Origin: JACRDG01 sp963760985
GTDB lineage: Bacteria > Desulfobacterota > Desulfomonilia > Desulfomonilales > Desulfomonilaceae
Direction: 5' to 3'
Length of the DNA: 64,000 nt
NCBI GenBank assembly: GCA_963760985.1
Contig: CAVXFM010000015.1
Coordinates: 682,001 to 746,000, forward strand
The translations under genes and the position numbers were made by a program. Shown piece by piece: positions 20,160 to 29,436 of this stretch; within the stretch, counting starts at the first letter, position 1; each line of letters opens with the position of its first letter. The notes under the pieces were generated by a model. It saw nothing but the letters and a program-made list of their open reading frames with translations, was not told where the DNA came from and did no database searches.

Positions 20160-21236
20160 TTACAAATACTTGTCCTTCAAGATTTCCGCAATTTGCACTG
20201 CGTTAAGGGCTGCACCCTTCAGGATGTTGTCAGACACCACCCAGAGATTCAGACCATGGTCAATGGATTCGTCTTTCCGGATCCTTCCCACCAGGGTGTC
20301 GTACTCCCCCACCGCGAGCGCAGTGAGCGGATACTCATTCTCACGCGGATTGTCCACCACCTTGACGCCGGGGGCCTGGCTGAGCAGCTCGCGCGCCCGG
20401 TCAGGGGTAATTTCCTTTTCCGTTTCCACGTTGACCGACTCGGAATGTCCGAAGAACGAGGGCACCCGCACTGTGGTGGCGGTAAGGCGAATGGTAGGGT
20501 CAAGTATCTTCCTGGTTTCCCACACCATCTTCATCTCTTCCTTGGTGTAGTCATTGTCGAGGAACACATCGATATGCGGCAGGCACTCAAAGGCGATCCG
20601 GTACGGATAGACCTTGGTGTCAACGACGCGGTGACATGCGAGCGCTGCGTGTAGCTTATCCAGACCGTCTTCTTTGGTCCACTGGATCGTGGAACACATT
20701 TGCTGCGCCTGGACCAGCATCTCTTCCAACGCGTCCTTGCCTGTTCCTGACACGGCCTGATAGGTGGAAACCACGACACGTGTGATCCGTCCCTCATCAT
20801 GGAGAGGCTTGAGCACCACGACCATCTGGATGGTAGAACAGTTGGGATTGGCTATGATGTTCTTCTTGGTATATCCTGCCACGGCTTCGGGATTGACCTC
20901 AGGGACGACGAGCGGCACGTCCGGGTCCATCCTGAAATGGGCTGTGTTATCTATCACCACGCAGCCGGCATCCCCTGCTATAGGCGCAAACTCGGCACTG
21001 ATGGACCCACCTGCCGAGAAGAGTGCGATGTCCACGCCCGCGAAGGAATCCTTGGTCAACTCCTGGACAGGATATTTTTCGCCCTTGAACGTGAGGGTTT
21101 TGCCCGCGGAGCGTCCCGAGGCAAGCAGTACAATCTCTCGGACAGGAAAGGAGCGCCGTTCCAGGACATCGAGCATCATGTTCCCTACCGCTCCGGTGGC
21201 ACCCACTACTGCTACTCTGTAACCATCTTTTTTCAT
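20160..21236 (-). CDS. asd: Aspartate-semialdehyde dehydrogenase
   Basis: This intact 358-residue enzyme begins with a Rossmann VAVVGATGAVGNMML motif, followed by SAGGSISAEFAP, IANPNCSTIQMVV with the catalytic Cys, and VPSFFGHSESVNVE. It makes aspartate semialdehyde from aspartyl phosphate with NADPH, feeding lysine, diaminopimelate, threonine and methionine synthesis. It is monocistronic. There is about 200 bp on each side without a gene. Confidence 0.97.
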   Translation of the reverse strand: MKKDGYRVAVVGATGAVGNMMLDVLERRSFPVREIVLLASGRSAGKTLTFKGEKYPVQELTKDSFAGVDIALFSAGGSISAEFAPIAGDAGCVVIDNTAHFRMDPDVPLVVPEVNPEAVAGYTKKNIIANPNCSTIQMVVVLKPLHDEGRITRVVVSTYQAVSGTGKDALEEMLVQAQQMCSTIQWTKEDGLDKLHAALACHRVVDTKVYPYRIAFECLPHIDVFLDNDYTKEEMKMVWETRKILDPTIRLTATTVRVPSFFGHSESVNVETEKEITPDRARELLSQAPGVKVVDNPRENEYPLTALAVGEYDTLVGRIRKDESIDHGLNLWVVSDNILKGAALNAVQIAEILKDKYL

Positions 21237-21536
21237 TACGATATTCCTTCCTCCTCGTTCGGCCTCCGTGCAAGAGGGTCTGACGCGGGTTGACCCGTGA
21301 GTTTAGCTGAAAACGCTCCGAAACAGGAGAAACTTTTTCGCTGAGGATGCGGTCGGACCCAAACTTTTTTCTGTACCACTGTTCTCCGCGGCATGGGAGG
21401 CTGACTGTCTTGTAAAGAATGACAGGAGAGAAAGGCGCATTGCTCACGGAAACTGTTTACGCCAAAAGCCTCTTTCGGGCGCGTGTACAAGGGCACGCGG
21501 GGAAGGGAACGACTCGCGTCCGTGTTGCGTAGGCTC

Positions 21537-21896
21537 TCACTTTTGCCCTGTGGGCTTGGTTTTCTCGCTCTTTGCCGGTTCCTTCGAGGATGTGCCCTCG
21601 TCGCTCTTGTCCACCTGCTCCACGGGAATGCGCTTCAGAGAGAAATCCCCGGACGCGGGATCTTTCTTCATGATCCACAACCTGCCGGTTTCGGTGTCAA
21701 TCATGAACGTGTGGCCCTTGACGTTGGGCGACACGAACATCTGATACCTGCCCGTGAGGGTGATGCTTGAGGACGAGTCTCCGCCCTTGGGTGCGGCCTG
21801 AGATAGCTCTTTGCCCAGCGGCCACTGAGACTCAGCGGTAATCGCTGTTCCCAGGCAGAGCGCCAAAATCACACATACCAGCATGGTCGGTTTCAT
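21537..21896 (-). CDS. Small exported protein of unknown function
   Basis: From the ATG at 21896 (MKPTMLVCVILALCLGTAITAES) it has 119 residues with a clear signal peptide. The mature part has a short beta-rich core (ITLTGRYQMFVSP, GHTFMIDTETGRLWIMKKD), reminiscent of small domains that display a residue value, and a Lys/Glu-rich tail. No family is recognised. The upstream extension belongs to an interspersed repeat, not to the gene. Confidence 0.6.
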   Translation of the reverse strand: MKPTMLVCVILALCLGTAITAESQWPLGKELSQAAPKGGDSSSSITLTGRYQMFVSPNVKGHTFMIDTETGRLWIMKKDPASGDFSLKRIPVEQVDKSDEGTSSKEPAKSEKTKPTGQK

Positions 21897-21937
21897 AAAT
21901 GCTCTCCGAGGTTTTTCCCGAGCGATTCCTGTAAAAA

Positions 21938-22088
21938 ATGCATTTTCGGGGGAAGGCCCTTCTTTCAAGAAGGGCCTTCCCCCGAACCCCCATCCCCAAG
22001 AACTTCAAGCACTTGCCAGCTCCCGCCGGTCGCTGGACAGGGTCCCAGTTTCCTGGTTCGTGGTGACCCTCCAGGTCAGGGGAGTTCA
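21938..22088 (-). repeat. Interspersed hairpin repeat, copy A
   Basis: Full-length member of the family seen also at 37053, 44253 and 52494. It carries a 17-bp-stem palindrome built on GGGGGAAGGCCCTTCTT, a 'CCCCATCCCCAAGAACTT' stretch, and the CCAGCGACCGG / ACCCTCCAGGT segments. It lies in reverse orientation relative to copies B-D, in the divergent region between the gene at 21537-21896 and the PAS gene. Confidence 0.85.
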
Positions 22089-22478
22089 CTATAGCAGTCT
22101 CAAAAAACACGGTCAAATTGCCGAGGGTTTCGCGTGTCGGTCCGCCCACGGGGTTCATGGACGAAACGTACCTTGTTCTCGCTCGTGATTCCATGGTGTT
22201 ATCTTGCCCTGAAGCACGGTCACCGCGAAATAGTCGACGGGGCTTTTCGGGTGTGGTATGAAAGAGACTCCCGTACCTCGCGAAGCGAGTCAACATCATG
22301 TGAGCCTTGCGGAGCCGCAGTTCTCCCGCGCATCCAGGCTGCGATGAGGGCCTCTGCGCGCCACGCAAAGCTACTGCCCATACCCTCGGCTCACGCAGAA
22401 CTTGTTCTGTCGCGCGGCCCCAACGGCAGTCGAGGCACGGAAAGCCAAGTGAACCTCACCGGCCTTGTGGAGTAGACC
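22089..22478. other. Intergenic region, no gene seen
   Basis: About 390 bp between repeat copy A and the PAS-coiled-coil gene. Short ORFs look like noise; no hairpin or RNA gene was recognised. It should hold the promoter of the downstream gene. Confidence 0.4.
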
Positions 22479-23441
22479 ATGGGCGATCAACACGAGCCCG
22501 AATTCCTGGCGACGGAGACTATTGACCTCAACAGCCTCTTCACGAGGGACGTCGCGTCCTCAGGGACGTTCGACTTGAGAGGACTTGAGGCTACTTCTCT
22601 GGGCAAACTCTTGGAGACCATTCCTATTCCCGCGTTGCTGGTCGACGGAGCGATTGCAGTGGCCTTTGCCAACCAGGCATCTGAAAACCTCGGGTTTCAG
22701 AGCGCCCCCCAACGACCAGGCTCGTTTTCTCTGTTGTTCGCGGATGGAGTGGCAGCTTCCGCGGCAGAAGCCCTCGTAAAGAGAGTTTTTGCCACGCGAA
22801 AACCGGAAGTGATGGAAGCGCCTCTCAAAAGAGGGAGAAATCGCCTTTGGGGGCGCATGCACTTTCGCCCCCTCCGCGTGGGCAAGCGTCGGTCAGTCTT
22901 GGTTCTCGTGGAGGACATGACGCTGGAAGGCAAGCGCGGGCTTCTTGAACAAAAGCATCTCCAAAAGCTGCAACGATCTCAGGATCTCTTGGAGAAACGT
23001 CTGGCACGGAGCGCGGCGAACCTGAGAATGACCAATTCGCTCCTGAGGAAAGAGACTGCCGACCGAAAACGTGCGGAAGATGCCTTGAAAAAAGCCCACG
23101 CACAACTGAAGCGTCAGGCCGAGTCCCTCGCGGGGGCATCGAACAAGGGTAAGGTTGGGCCGGGCAAGAAAGGAACCAGCCGAGCCGCGACTGAAGGAAT
23201 CCATTTCATAGCGGATCCGCGTACAGAGTCCGATCCGTACCCAGAATCAGTCAAGGATTTCAAGAGCTTTGTGAAGCTTGTAACGAGCGCAGCTCAAATG
23301 GCACAGGAGGACCTGGAAAAAGAACACGCGTCACGCGTAAGGAAACACCTGGAAAAGTTGCTCAAGCACTGTGCCATAGCTGATGAAAAGGTCGTGGCTC
23401 ACGAAGCTTGGAAAGCCGGCTCTCGTGACAGCGGTTCGTAA
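22479..23441 (+). CDS. PAS-like domain and coiled-coil protein
   Basis: This 320-residue soluble protein has a PAS-like segment (LGKLLETIPIPALLVDGAIAVAFANQASENLGF, about 44-76), further PAS core strands to about 150, then a long charged coiled coil (LLEQKHLQKLQRSQDLLEKRLARS to AHAQLKRQAESL, about 155-220). A basic linker and a small helical C-terminus follow. There is no kinase, cyclase or GGDEF domain, so it may be a sensor or scaffold that acts by binding. Signal and partner unknown. Confidence 0.65.
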   Translation: MGDQHEPEFLATETIDLNSLFTRDVASSGTFDLRGLEATSLGKLLETIPIPALLVDGAIAVAFANQASENLGFQSAPQRPGSFSLLFADGVAASAAEALVKRVFATRKPEVMEAPLKRGRNRLWGRMHFRPLRVGKRRSVLVLVEDMTLEGKRGLLEQKHLQKLQRSQDLLEKRLARSAANLRMTNSLLRKETADRKRAEDALKKAHAQLKRQAESLAGASNKGKVGPGKKGTSRAATEGIHFIADPRTESDPYPESVKDFKSFVKLVTSAAQMAQEDLEKEHASRVRKHLEKLLKHCAIADEKVVAHEAWKAGSRDSGS

Positions 23442-23567
23442 ACGCCAGGCTTGAAGACCCCGCAGCTCTCATTGACAAATACAGTTATCTTATGGTATTT
23501 ATCGTAGTCTAGAAAGGATTGTCTTCAGTCATACTGATAACACCTTTCTCCCTGGAGGTTTTTTATA

Positions 23568-24407
23568 GTGATCTCTGTGTTGGGATTTGCGAAGAAAGCC
23601 GTCACGGCGATGATTTCGTGTAAATGGCAAGGAATCACGGTCCTTCTCGCGTGCGTATTGTTTCTGGCTGGGTTGAGTGGACCGTCGCCCGTCCAGTGCA
23701 TGACAGCTCAGCAGGTTCTGGATGAGGTAGTAAAACATAATTTTCTCAAAAGTTTTCGGGTGGTTCTCGGAGTTCAATCTTTCAAGGGAAAGAAGTTGAT
23801 TGCCAAGAATACTCTGTGGCTTATGGGACGGTCCCATGACCGGGACAGTGACTTCTTTCTCGATTTTGACGAGCCGAAAGAATCAAAGGGTCTCCGCTTC
23901 CTCATTCAATTCAGACCCGGAAAAGAGCCTTCTGCGTTCATGTACCTTCCTGCCACTGGCAAGACCTTCCCCATGGCCGTAGACGACCCATCGGTGGACA
24001 TCGGCGGGACCGGTCTCAGTATGGACGACCTTCAAGGTTTTGTGCCCAAAGGCGGCGAAACCATGACGCTGCTCAAGGACGAAAAGGTGGGGAATCGAGA
24101 TTGCTACGTGATTCGCGTGAAACTCCCGGGAGATGGGGGAGAGCGGCTGCTCTGGATCTCAAAACAGGGCTTTCTTGTTCTGAAGACTCAGCAGAAGGAT
24201 ACCAAGGGAAGGATAAGAAGGACTTTTCGCGTCGTGGAATTCTTTAAGACCGAAAAAGGAACCGAATTCCCGCGAGAAGAAGAAATCACTATCCCGGACC
24301 GGGACATCCGGATTCTGGTGAAACAGGAACACGCGGTATTCGGAATCGAGTTCCCTGACGAAGTCATGGACCCTGCGAAATTCGGTACGTTCAAGTGGCG
24401 TCAATAG
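23568..24407 (+). CDS. Outer-membrane lipoprotein-sorting-like (LolA-like) protein
   Basis: The 279-residue protein has a signal peptide (VLLACVLFLAGLSG, about 26-40) and a LolA/LppX-like beta fold: FRVVLGVQSFKGKKL, LDFDEPKESKGLRFLI, FMYLPATGKTFPM, followed by a LWISKQGFLVLKTQQKDTKG strand pair and a second similar half. These proteins bind lipid or lipoprotein acyl groups in the periplasm; family members often sit beside RND exporters, but none is here. The start may be internal, since the first 20 residues precede the hydrophobic core. Confidence 0.7.
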   Translation: MISVLGFAKKAVTAMISCKWQGITVLLACVLFLAGLSGPSPVQCMTAQQVLDEVVKHNFLKSFRVVLGVQSFKGKKLIAKNTLWLMGRSHDRDSDFFLDFDEPKESKGLRFLIQFRPGKEPSAFMYLPATGKTFPMAVDDPSVDIGGTGLSMDDLQGFVPKGGETMTLLKDEKVGNRDCYVIRVKLPGDGGERLLWISKQGFLVLKTQQKDTKGRIRRTFRVVEFFKTEKGTEFPREEEITIPDRDIRILVKQEHAVFGIEFPDEVMDPAKFGTFKWRQ

Positions 24408-24477
24408 CGCGCGTCGCAGGAATTCCAGGCATTACACTGAGATTCCCGGAGCACAGCCGGGCTCCTGAAACGACAGA

Positions 24478-24504
24478 GGTTGCCTGACGGGCTGCCGGGC
24501 AACC
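24478..24504 (+). terminator. Hairpin after the LolA-like gene
   Basis: GGTTGCC and GGCAACC form a 7-bp stem about 70 bp after the stop. A second short inverted repeat lies just before. No strong T run follows, so this is a weak terminator or 3' stem. Confidence 0.45.
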
Positions 24505-24629
24505 GTTCGCAAAAGTGATGACTTGTAGCGCGCCGTTTCAAGTGCGGCGCGTCTTGATATTGAGTGTGCATGGCGCGGCGCGATCGCCGGGTACGGCTGT
24601 GACATTGAGAGTCAGAGGGTGGAACTTCC

Positions 24630-25181
24630 ATGCAAGGCATATTCATCGTTCGCAAGGGCTTGTCCGTGATCGACCGCGGTGTGACAGGCACATTGCGCAA
24701 GTCATTATTGCTCGCATCGGCAAGTCTCTTGCTCGTTTCCGGCTGCGCGAGCCTACCTGATGTGAATCGACTTCAGAACAACATGGACGCGATGGTTCAC
24801 TACATGGGAGTCATGGCGACAAGTATGCCGGTCATGGTGAACAGTACCGCGAGAATGGCTGAGACGGCAGAGAGGATGGAACACAAATCCGATGCCCTCC
24901 TGAATAATCTCCAAAAAAAGGGAGGAAACGCGGAGAGGATCATTCAGAATTATTCCCAGGCCTTGTTGGACAATGAGCGAGCCATGATCACCAATCTCAA
25001 AGGAATACGCGGAGAACTGGGCGAACTGAAACAGTCCCTGAGCGTCGCGGCACGTACTCCCCGATCTGCGGATCAAGAGCGCCTCAATGCCCAGATTATG
25101 GCCAAGCTCACTACCCTGGATAGCCGGCTTTCCGCGCTTGCTTCAAGAATGGAGAACCTGAACGGACAGCCGCCCCGCTGA
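24630..25181 (+). CDS. Putative lipoprotein with helical coiled-coil body
   Basis: The 183-residue protein has a basic start, a hydrophobic stretch and lipobox LVSGC (Cys about residue 39), so it is probably lipid-anchored. The mature part is Met/Asn-rich and helical (LQNNMDAMVHYMGVMATSMPVMVNS), with heptad-like spacing over about 120 residues. It lacks a recognised family. It lies 28 bp before the permease with the TGA codon, on the same strand, so the two may be one operon. Confidence 0.55.
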   Translation: MQGIFIVRKGLSVIDRGVTGTLRKSLLLASASLLLVSGCASLPDVNRLQNNMDAMVHYMGVMATSMPVMVNSTARMAETAERMEHKSDALLNNLQKKGGNAERIIQNYSQALLDNERAMITNLKGIRGELGELKQSLSVAARTPRSADQERLNAQIMAKLTTLDSRLSALASRMENLNGQPPR

Positions 25182-25209
25182 TCGGCTGACAACTCACGTC
25201 TGGTCTGGT

Positions 25210-26379
25210 ATGATTTCTTCATGGATATCGGTACTGGACATCTTTCGATCCTCCGCGTACGTGTTTCGCGAAGCCGCCCTGTACATCTTGTTGGGGTTTT
25301 CGGTTGCCGGGCTTCTCCGGATATACATCCGACCGGATTCAGTAGCCCATTATTTCCGGCATGGCCGACTCAGGTCGGTGGTGTACGCCTCATTGCTGGG
25401 AATACCGATCCCCCTCTGATCATGCGGAGTGGTTCCTGCAGTTGCAGGACTCAAGAAACAAGGCGCAAATAACGGAGCCTGTCTCGCGTTCCTGATCTCC
25501 GCGCCGGAGACCGGTGTGGATTCCATCGCTCTGACTTACTCGCTCCTGGACCCAATCCTCACGATCATTCGCCCGATAGCTGCACTTATCACCGCGTTCA
25601 TTGCAGGGTTACTCGAGAACTTCACAGGCTCTTCTTACGAAACGACCAGTCAGGTGGAACCGGATCGCACATGTCTCGTGGACGCGTGTTGTGACGGGAT
25701 TGATTGCGATGCGGAGACCCATGCGCATCACCACACCCTGTACGAGAAGTTTAGGGCTGGGATAAGCTTCGCGTTCAGCGAGCTGATGGACGATCTTTCC
25801 GGGTATTTTCTCCTGGGAATCCTATTGGCTGGCGTGATCGCGGTGATCGTTCCCGAATCCGCGATGAGCGGTCAATATGGTTCAGGTTTGCTGGCCTATC
25901 TGGGGATGCTTGCGGTGAGTCTGCCCTTGTATGTCTGTGCGACGCTCTCCACACCGGTAGCGGCTGCGCTCGTCATGAAAGGCCTGAGTCCCGGTGCGGC
26001 ACTTGTGCTCCTCCTTGCAGGACCGGCTACCAATATGGCGACTATTACCATGGTCGTGGGTATGCTCGGAAGAAGGACTCTGGCACTCTACCTGGGTTCT
26101 ATTGTCTTTTGTACCCTGGGGCTCGCGTTCCTCACGGACGCTATTTATCACTTCCTGGGTGTGTCTGCTGCGGCAACGGTTGGCGTGGCAGCAGGAGGCG
26201 AGGTGCCCTTATGGATCCAATGGGTTGCATGTGCGATCCTTGCAGGGCTCATCGCGAGATCCCTTTGGCGGCGACGCATCATGCCTGTGGTGCTTCGCTT
26301 GCGATCCGGAAAGCGGTCTCCCCAACCCAAGTGCGAGGGGGACACGTGCTCCCACGATCATCATTCCCATTCGACCTGA
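25210..26379 (+). CDS. SO_0444-like metal permease, candidate selenoprotein (in-frame TGA)
   Basis: Reading through TGA at 25417-25419 (codon 70) gives one 389-residue polytopic membrane protein; normal calling gives 69- and 316-residue pieces. The residues around the TGA read GIPIPL-Sec-SCGVVPAVAGLKKQGAN. In DUF318/SO_0444-family permeases, as I recall them, this place holds the first Cys of a PLCSCGVVP motif, so the TGA replaces a conserved Cys. Downstream are FLISAPETGVDSI, a Cys/His-rich loop (CLVDACCDGIDC, then HAHHH), further helices including LAGPATNMAT, and a tail CEGDTCSHDHHSH. Together these suggest efflux of a soft metal or metalloid. A hairpin follows the TGA at SECIS distance. 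Alternatives are a Cys-to-stop mutation or an error. Confidence 0.8.
25427..25452 (+). promoter_or_regulatory. Candidate bacterial SECIS hairpin of the permease gene
   Basis: Immediately after the TGA, TCCTGC and GCAGGA form a 6-bp stem closed by the loop AGTT, starting 21 bases after the TGA. Outer GAG and CTC pair beyond a TGGT bulge. Known bacterial SECIS elements have a short stem, a G in the first two loop bases, and a loop 16-37 bases downstream; this one meets these. Lies inside the coding sequence, so the base pairing could also be chance. Confidence 0.6.
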
Positions 26380-26449
26380 AACGGTCAGTGTTCTCCGTGA
26401 GGGATCACATTCACGGGCAGCGCCGCTGGGTGGGGGAGGAAGAGCGATG

Positions 26450-26473
26450 AAAGAGGCGCGTACGCGCCCCTTT
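26450..26473. terminator. Bidirectional hairpin between convergent genes
   Basis: A perfect palindrome GGCGCGTACGCGCC flanked by AAAG and CTTT lies between the ends of the permease gene and the VWA-OmpA gene. It fits a terminator serving both strands. Confidence 0.55.
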
Positions 26474-26552
26474 CGGAGAGGTCTGAAGCCTCAAAAGTAA
26501 GGAGGATGAAGCCCGTGTGTAGTGTCTCGGTTGCGCGCAATGCGTCTGGTCT

Positions 26553-27752
26553 TCACCGAAGATCACGCACCGGTTTCACTGATCCGGGAGCCGGTTTGTC
26601 AGGCCATGCCCATTCTTCGTCATCGCCGCGTTCCCGGGTGTTGTAGATATTGCCCACAGCCCGCACGCCAAACGTATGCAGGTTCTTTTCGTCGTACGGG
26701 TAGTTTCGGAGCGGGAGCATCAGGTAGAGATTGGCTTCGCGGTTCCGTTGACGCACGTCGATGTTCTCGTTGTCATAACGGGGGAGTTCCTCGCCCCAGG
26801 AACGGAGCCGGATACGTTCCGGTGCAATCCGGTACATTTTCACCAGAGCGTTCTTCACTGCCGCGGCTCGTTGCATGCCCAATTTGTAGTTGTCCGCGGG
26901 ATCCCCGATAAACGTGGTATGTCCATCGATCTGAAGCTCGTATTGCGGTATCGCGTGAAGGAAGTTCGCCACGCTCTCCAGCTTGAGTGCCTCTGAGGGG
27001 ATCAGCTCCGCGCTCTTTTGTTTGAAGAATACTTCCGGGTACGGGAACATGATTTCCCGCACAGTGATGTCCCAGGCCACTTGTTTCATTTGCTTCTTGG
27101 TCCGGACATCTTCCCATGCGCGGCAGTACCCGCCGGTGAGCTTGCACACTTCGTAAAGGTTCCGCCAGCCCACTTCGGTTCTCGCAAAGGACACCGCGTA
27201 CACGCGTACCTTGTCCCCGAATTCGTCCTTGAGCGCCACAGCCGTTTTCTGCGCGCATTCTCCCTCAGACCCACCGTCGCTGAAAACTACGATGGCTGTC
27301 CTTCCGGCTGCGGTGGTGATCAGGGAGCCTGCAACCTGGAGCGCGTCCTGTAATGCCGCGGTCCTGCATGGAAAGAACCCGCTTCCACGCGGGCTCCCGC
27401 AAAGCTGTTGATACTTGGTTACATACCAGGGGCTTAGAGGACTGACCACCCGAGGATATGCCGCATCGCCAAAAGTGATCACCGCAGTGTTCACATCGTA
27501 CTGCCATCTGGGCACGTGCGGCATCATCAAGTTGAAGAGCTCGAACGCGCGGGAACTCACGAATAGTTTGGTGTGATCCGAGTTTCGAGGATATCCGGCG
27601 GTCATGGAATCGGAAACATCGAACAGGAAAATCACGTTGTGGACTTTGGGAACAAAATCGTGTTTCTTCTCCGGGCTCAAGCCTGAAAAGGACGCTCCTG
27701 GGAGGCTCAACAGCAGAGCCGCCAGAACAAATGCCGCCAGAGTTGTCTTCAT
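26553..27752 (-). CDS. VWA-domain protein with OmpA-like C-terminus
   Basis: From the ATG at 27752, preceded by AGGAGG, the protein has 399 residues and a signal peptide (TTLAAFVLAALLLSLPGASFSG). A von Willebrand A domain follows: IFLFDVSDSMTAG gives the metal-ion-dependent adhesion site DxSxS, with a later VVFSDGGSEGE. The C-terminal third is an OmpA peptidoglycan-binding domain: LQIDGHTTFIGDPADNYKLGMQRAAAVKNAL. It is therefore periplasmic and bound to the cell wall. It may be a structural or assembly factor. It is convergent with the permease gene. Confidence 0.85.
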   Translation of the reverse strand: MKTTLAAFVLAALLLSLPGASFSGLSPEKKHDFVPKVHNVIFLFDVSDSMTAGYPRNSDHTKLFVSSRAFELFNLMMPHVPRWQYDVNTAVITFGDAAYPRVVSPLSPWYVTKYQQLCGSPRGSGFFPCRTAALQDALQVAGSLITTAAGRTAIVVFSDGGSEGECAQKTAVALKDEFGDKVRVYAVSFARTEVGWRNLYEVCKLTGGYCRAWEDVRTKKQMKQVAWDITVREIMFPYPEVFFKQKSAELIPSEALKLESVANFLHAIPQYELQIDGHTTFIGDPADNYKLGMQRAAAVKNALVKMYRIAPERIRLRSWGEELPRYDNENIDVRQRNREANLYLMLPLRNYPYDEKNLHTFGVRAVGNIYNTRERGDDEEWAWPDKPAPGSVKPVRDLR

Positions 27753-28025
27753 CCACCATCCTCCTGCGGGATTCACGCAACCTTGCATTAGTAAGGTGCG
27801 TGATGTCCGAGAGATACACGCTTATCTTAAAGGAATTTATAATGTCTGTCAAGACCAATGTGCCTCATATCGCGACGCTTCTGCCACGGACCGCGCGGAC
27901 AGCGGGCAATGAACGCGCGGGGCGGCACGCGGCGCGTGCGCGGCATTCGCACTTGACCTGAACTCATCTTTGTGGTTTAAAGATAGACTGGGAGAGGGTA
28001 GTAACTCTCACACAGAGGCTCTGCA

Positions 28026-28397
28026 GTGAAATTGGTACTCTCCCTTGTGGTCTCGCTCCTGGTGCTTTTCGGTTGCGCTTCCGGCCGTCATGTCTGGAAC
28101 CAGGGAAATAATCAACCCCTACCCAAAATCGACCAGAGCTCTCCCGCAAAGCATTCTCCGCCTTCGCGGTTCCATTCAGAGTACGCGCGTGTCGAGATTC
28201 CGGAACCGAATCAAAACGAGTCAGGCCGAATTTCCAGCGGACAGCGCAGGTGGACTTCTTTTAGCAGCAAATCTTCCCCTTTGTGGGAGGAATCGAGGAA
28301 GATATGGCAGGGAAGAAAAAGGAAAAACTCACCGTGCGTGGTGAGCAATTGCTCGCGCGCGGCGATACGATTCGCGTCTATGATGGGGGTGCGCTGA
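28026..28397 (+). CDS. Small putative lipoprotein, C-terminus uncertain
   Basis: Starts at a GTG at 28026. The first 20 residues form a lipoprotein signal (LSLVVSLLVLFGC). The next 50 are polar and proline-rich and may be real. The last 40 residues are odd and overlap the next gene by 94 bp in another frame, so the natural end may be earlier and a frameshift may be present. No family recognised. Confidence 0.45.
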   Translation: MKLVLSLVVSLLVLFGCASGRHVWNQGNNQPLPKIDQSSPAKHSPPSRFHSEYARVEIPEPNQNESGRISSGQRRWTSFSSKSSPLWEESRKIWQGRKRKNSPCVVSNCSRAAIRFASMMGVR

Positions 28398-28555
28398 TCA
28401 CGTGTCGCGTGCTTTCGTGTATTGCAGGCGAAAAGGACTTGTGTCACGCCAATTTGGAGATCCTGGAAGGGGACAGAAAAGGAGAGCGGATCAGTACCAC
28501 TCTCAAGGCAGCCAAAGACTCGCCCGAAGAGCATGCTGAAGAGCCTGTTTCGTAA
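28304..28555 (+). CDS. Small hypothetical protein
   Basis: From the ATG at 28304, preceded by GAGGAAG, it has 83 residues: MAGKKKEKLTVRGEQLLARG, then DTIRVYDGGALITCRVLSC, then a polar segment and an acidic tail. The pattern suggests a small beta-rich protein of no known family. It has a good ribosome site and codon use like its neighbours. It overlaps the end of the preceding lipoprotein frame. Confidence 0.5.
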   Translation: MAGKKKEKLTVRGEQLLARGDTIRVYDGGALITCRVLSCIAGEKDLCHANLEILEGDRKGERISTTLKAAKDSPEEHAEEPVS

Positions 28556-28707
28556 TCCCTCTCAGGGTGCCGGTGTCATGAGCTGACGTGGTCCTCAAGT
28601 TCTCGCCAATGGAGACACGAGGAAGAGAGAACGGTTTCGGTCGACACGCTTCGCACCCGCGTCATGTTTTTTCTCAAAGCCTGTGCATAGAGTTCGGTCC
28701 TGATGTG

Positions 28708-29265
28708 TCACTGCGCGCCGGTGGGAGAAGTCAGGCGTCTCAGGACCGAGAGAATCTTTAAATCGAGCCGTTCGACAATCTCTTCGCAAAGAGAGAACAG
28801 ATTCTTATCCGCGACACCTGCGACCGCGAACGAGTCCAGCACCACTTCGGCCATGGGGTGCTCAGGCACAATCTTTCCGATCACCACCGCGATAGTGGTG
28901 TCAAAACAATCGTACGCGTCCGGCTTTTCCAGTTTGGTGAACCACACCCTCATCCTGAGATTGGATGCCGTGGGCAGTTTGCTGAGAAAGTCTACGAATT
29001 CGACGTCTCCCATGGCATGAAGTTGCTCCCTCAAACAATCCTTCAGCCGCGTCTTCTCCCCGGTAGCCTCCAAGCCATACGCTGACTGGACCCAGACCTC
29101 AATCTTGAAGGGGGGCTTTATCGAGCCCGGAGGGAACATCTCCCTGAGCATGGCATCCACATCCGAGGACCGGAACAAAAGCTCGTGAGACTGCGCGAAG
29201 GCAAGCCCCTGCAAGACACATAGCCCCATCCATATTGCAAGCACCACAGTCCGAAACATCTTCAT
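28708..29265 (-). CDS. Exported protein of unknown function
   Basis: The 185-residue protein has a signal peptide (VVLAIWMGLCVLQGLAFAQ). The mature part has a DVDAMLREMFPPGS helix and several strands (FKIEVWVQSAYGLEATGEKTRLKDC, VEFVDFLSKLPTASNLRMRVWF, DTTIAVVIGKIV). No family is recognised. It is probably periplasmic. The gene stands alone, 170 bp downstream of the end of the Cys-rich protein gene but reading the same way, possibly under its own promoter. Confidence 0.6.
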   Translation of the reverse strand: MKMFRTVVLAIWMGLCVLQGLAFAQSHELLFRSSDVDAMLREMFPPGSIKPPFKIEVWVQSAYGLEATGEKTRLKDCLREQLHAMGDVEFVDFLSKLPTASNLRMRVWFTKLEKPDAYDCFDTTIAVVIGKIVPEHPMAEVVLDSFAVAGVADKNLFSLCEEIVERLDLKILSVLRRLTSPTGAQ

Positions 29266-29436
29266 TGCCCCCTCTCCTTCTATTCACATAAAAATCGGGC
29301 TGCGACTCCGCAACGGCCCGACCATGTTTCGGCCGTGTGCAGAAATCCATGGCATCAATGATAGCGTGTGCCCTTACTTGTTTCAAGGAGGAGGAGGTGC
29401 AGGGAAACGCTGCTCGATGCGTTTTTCCTGCACTCA

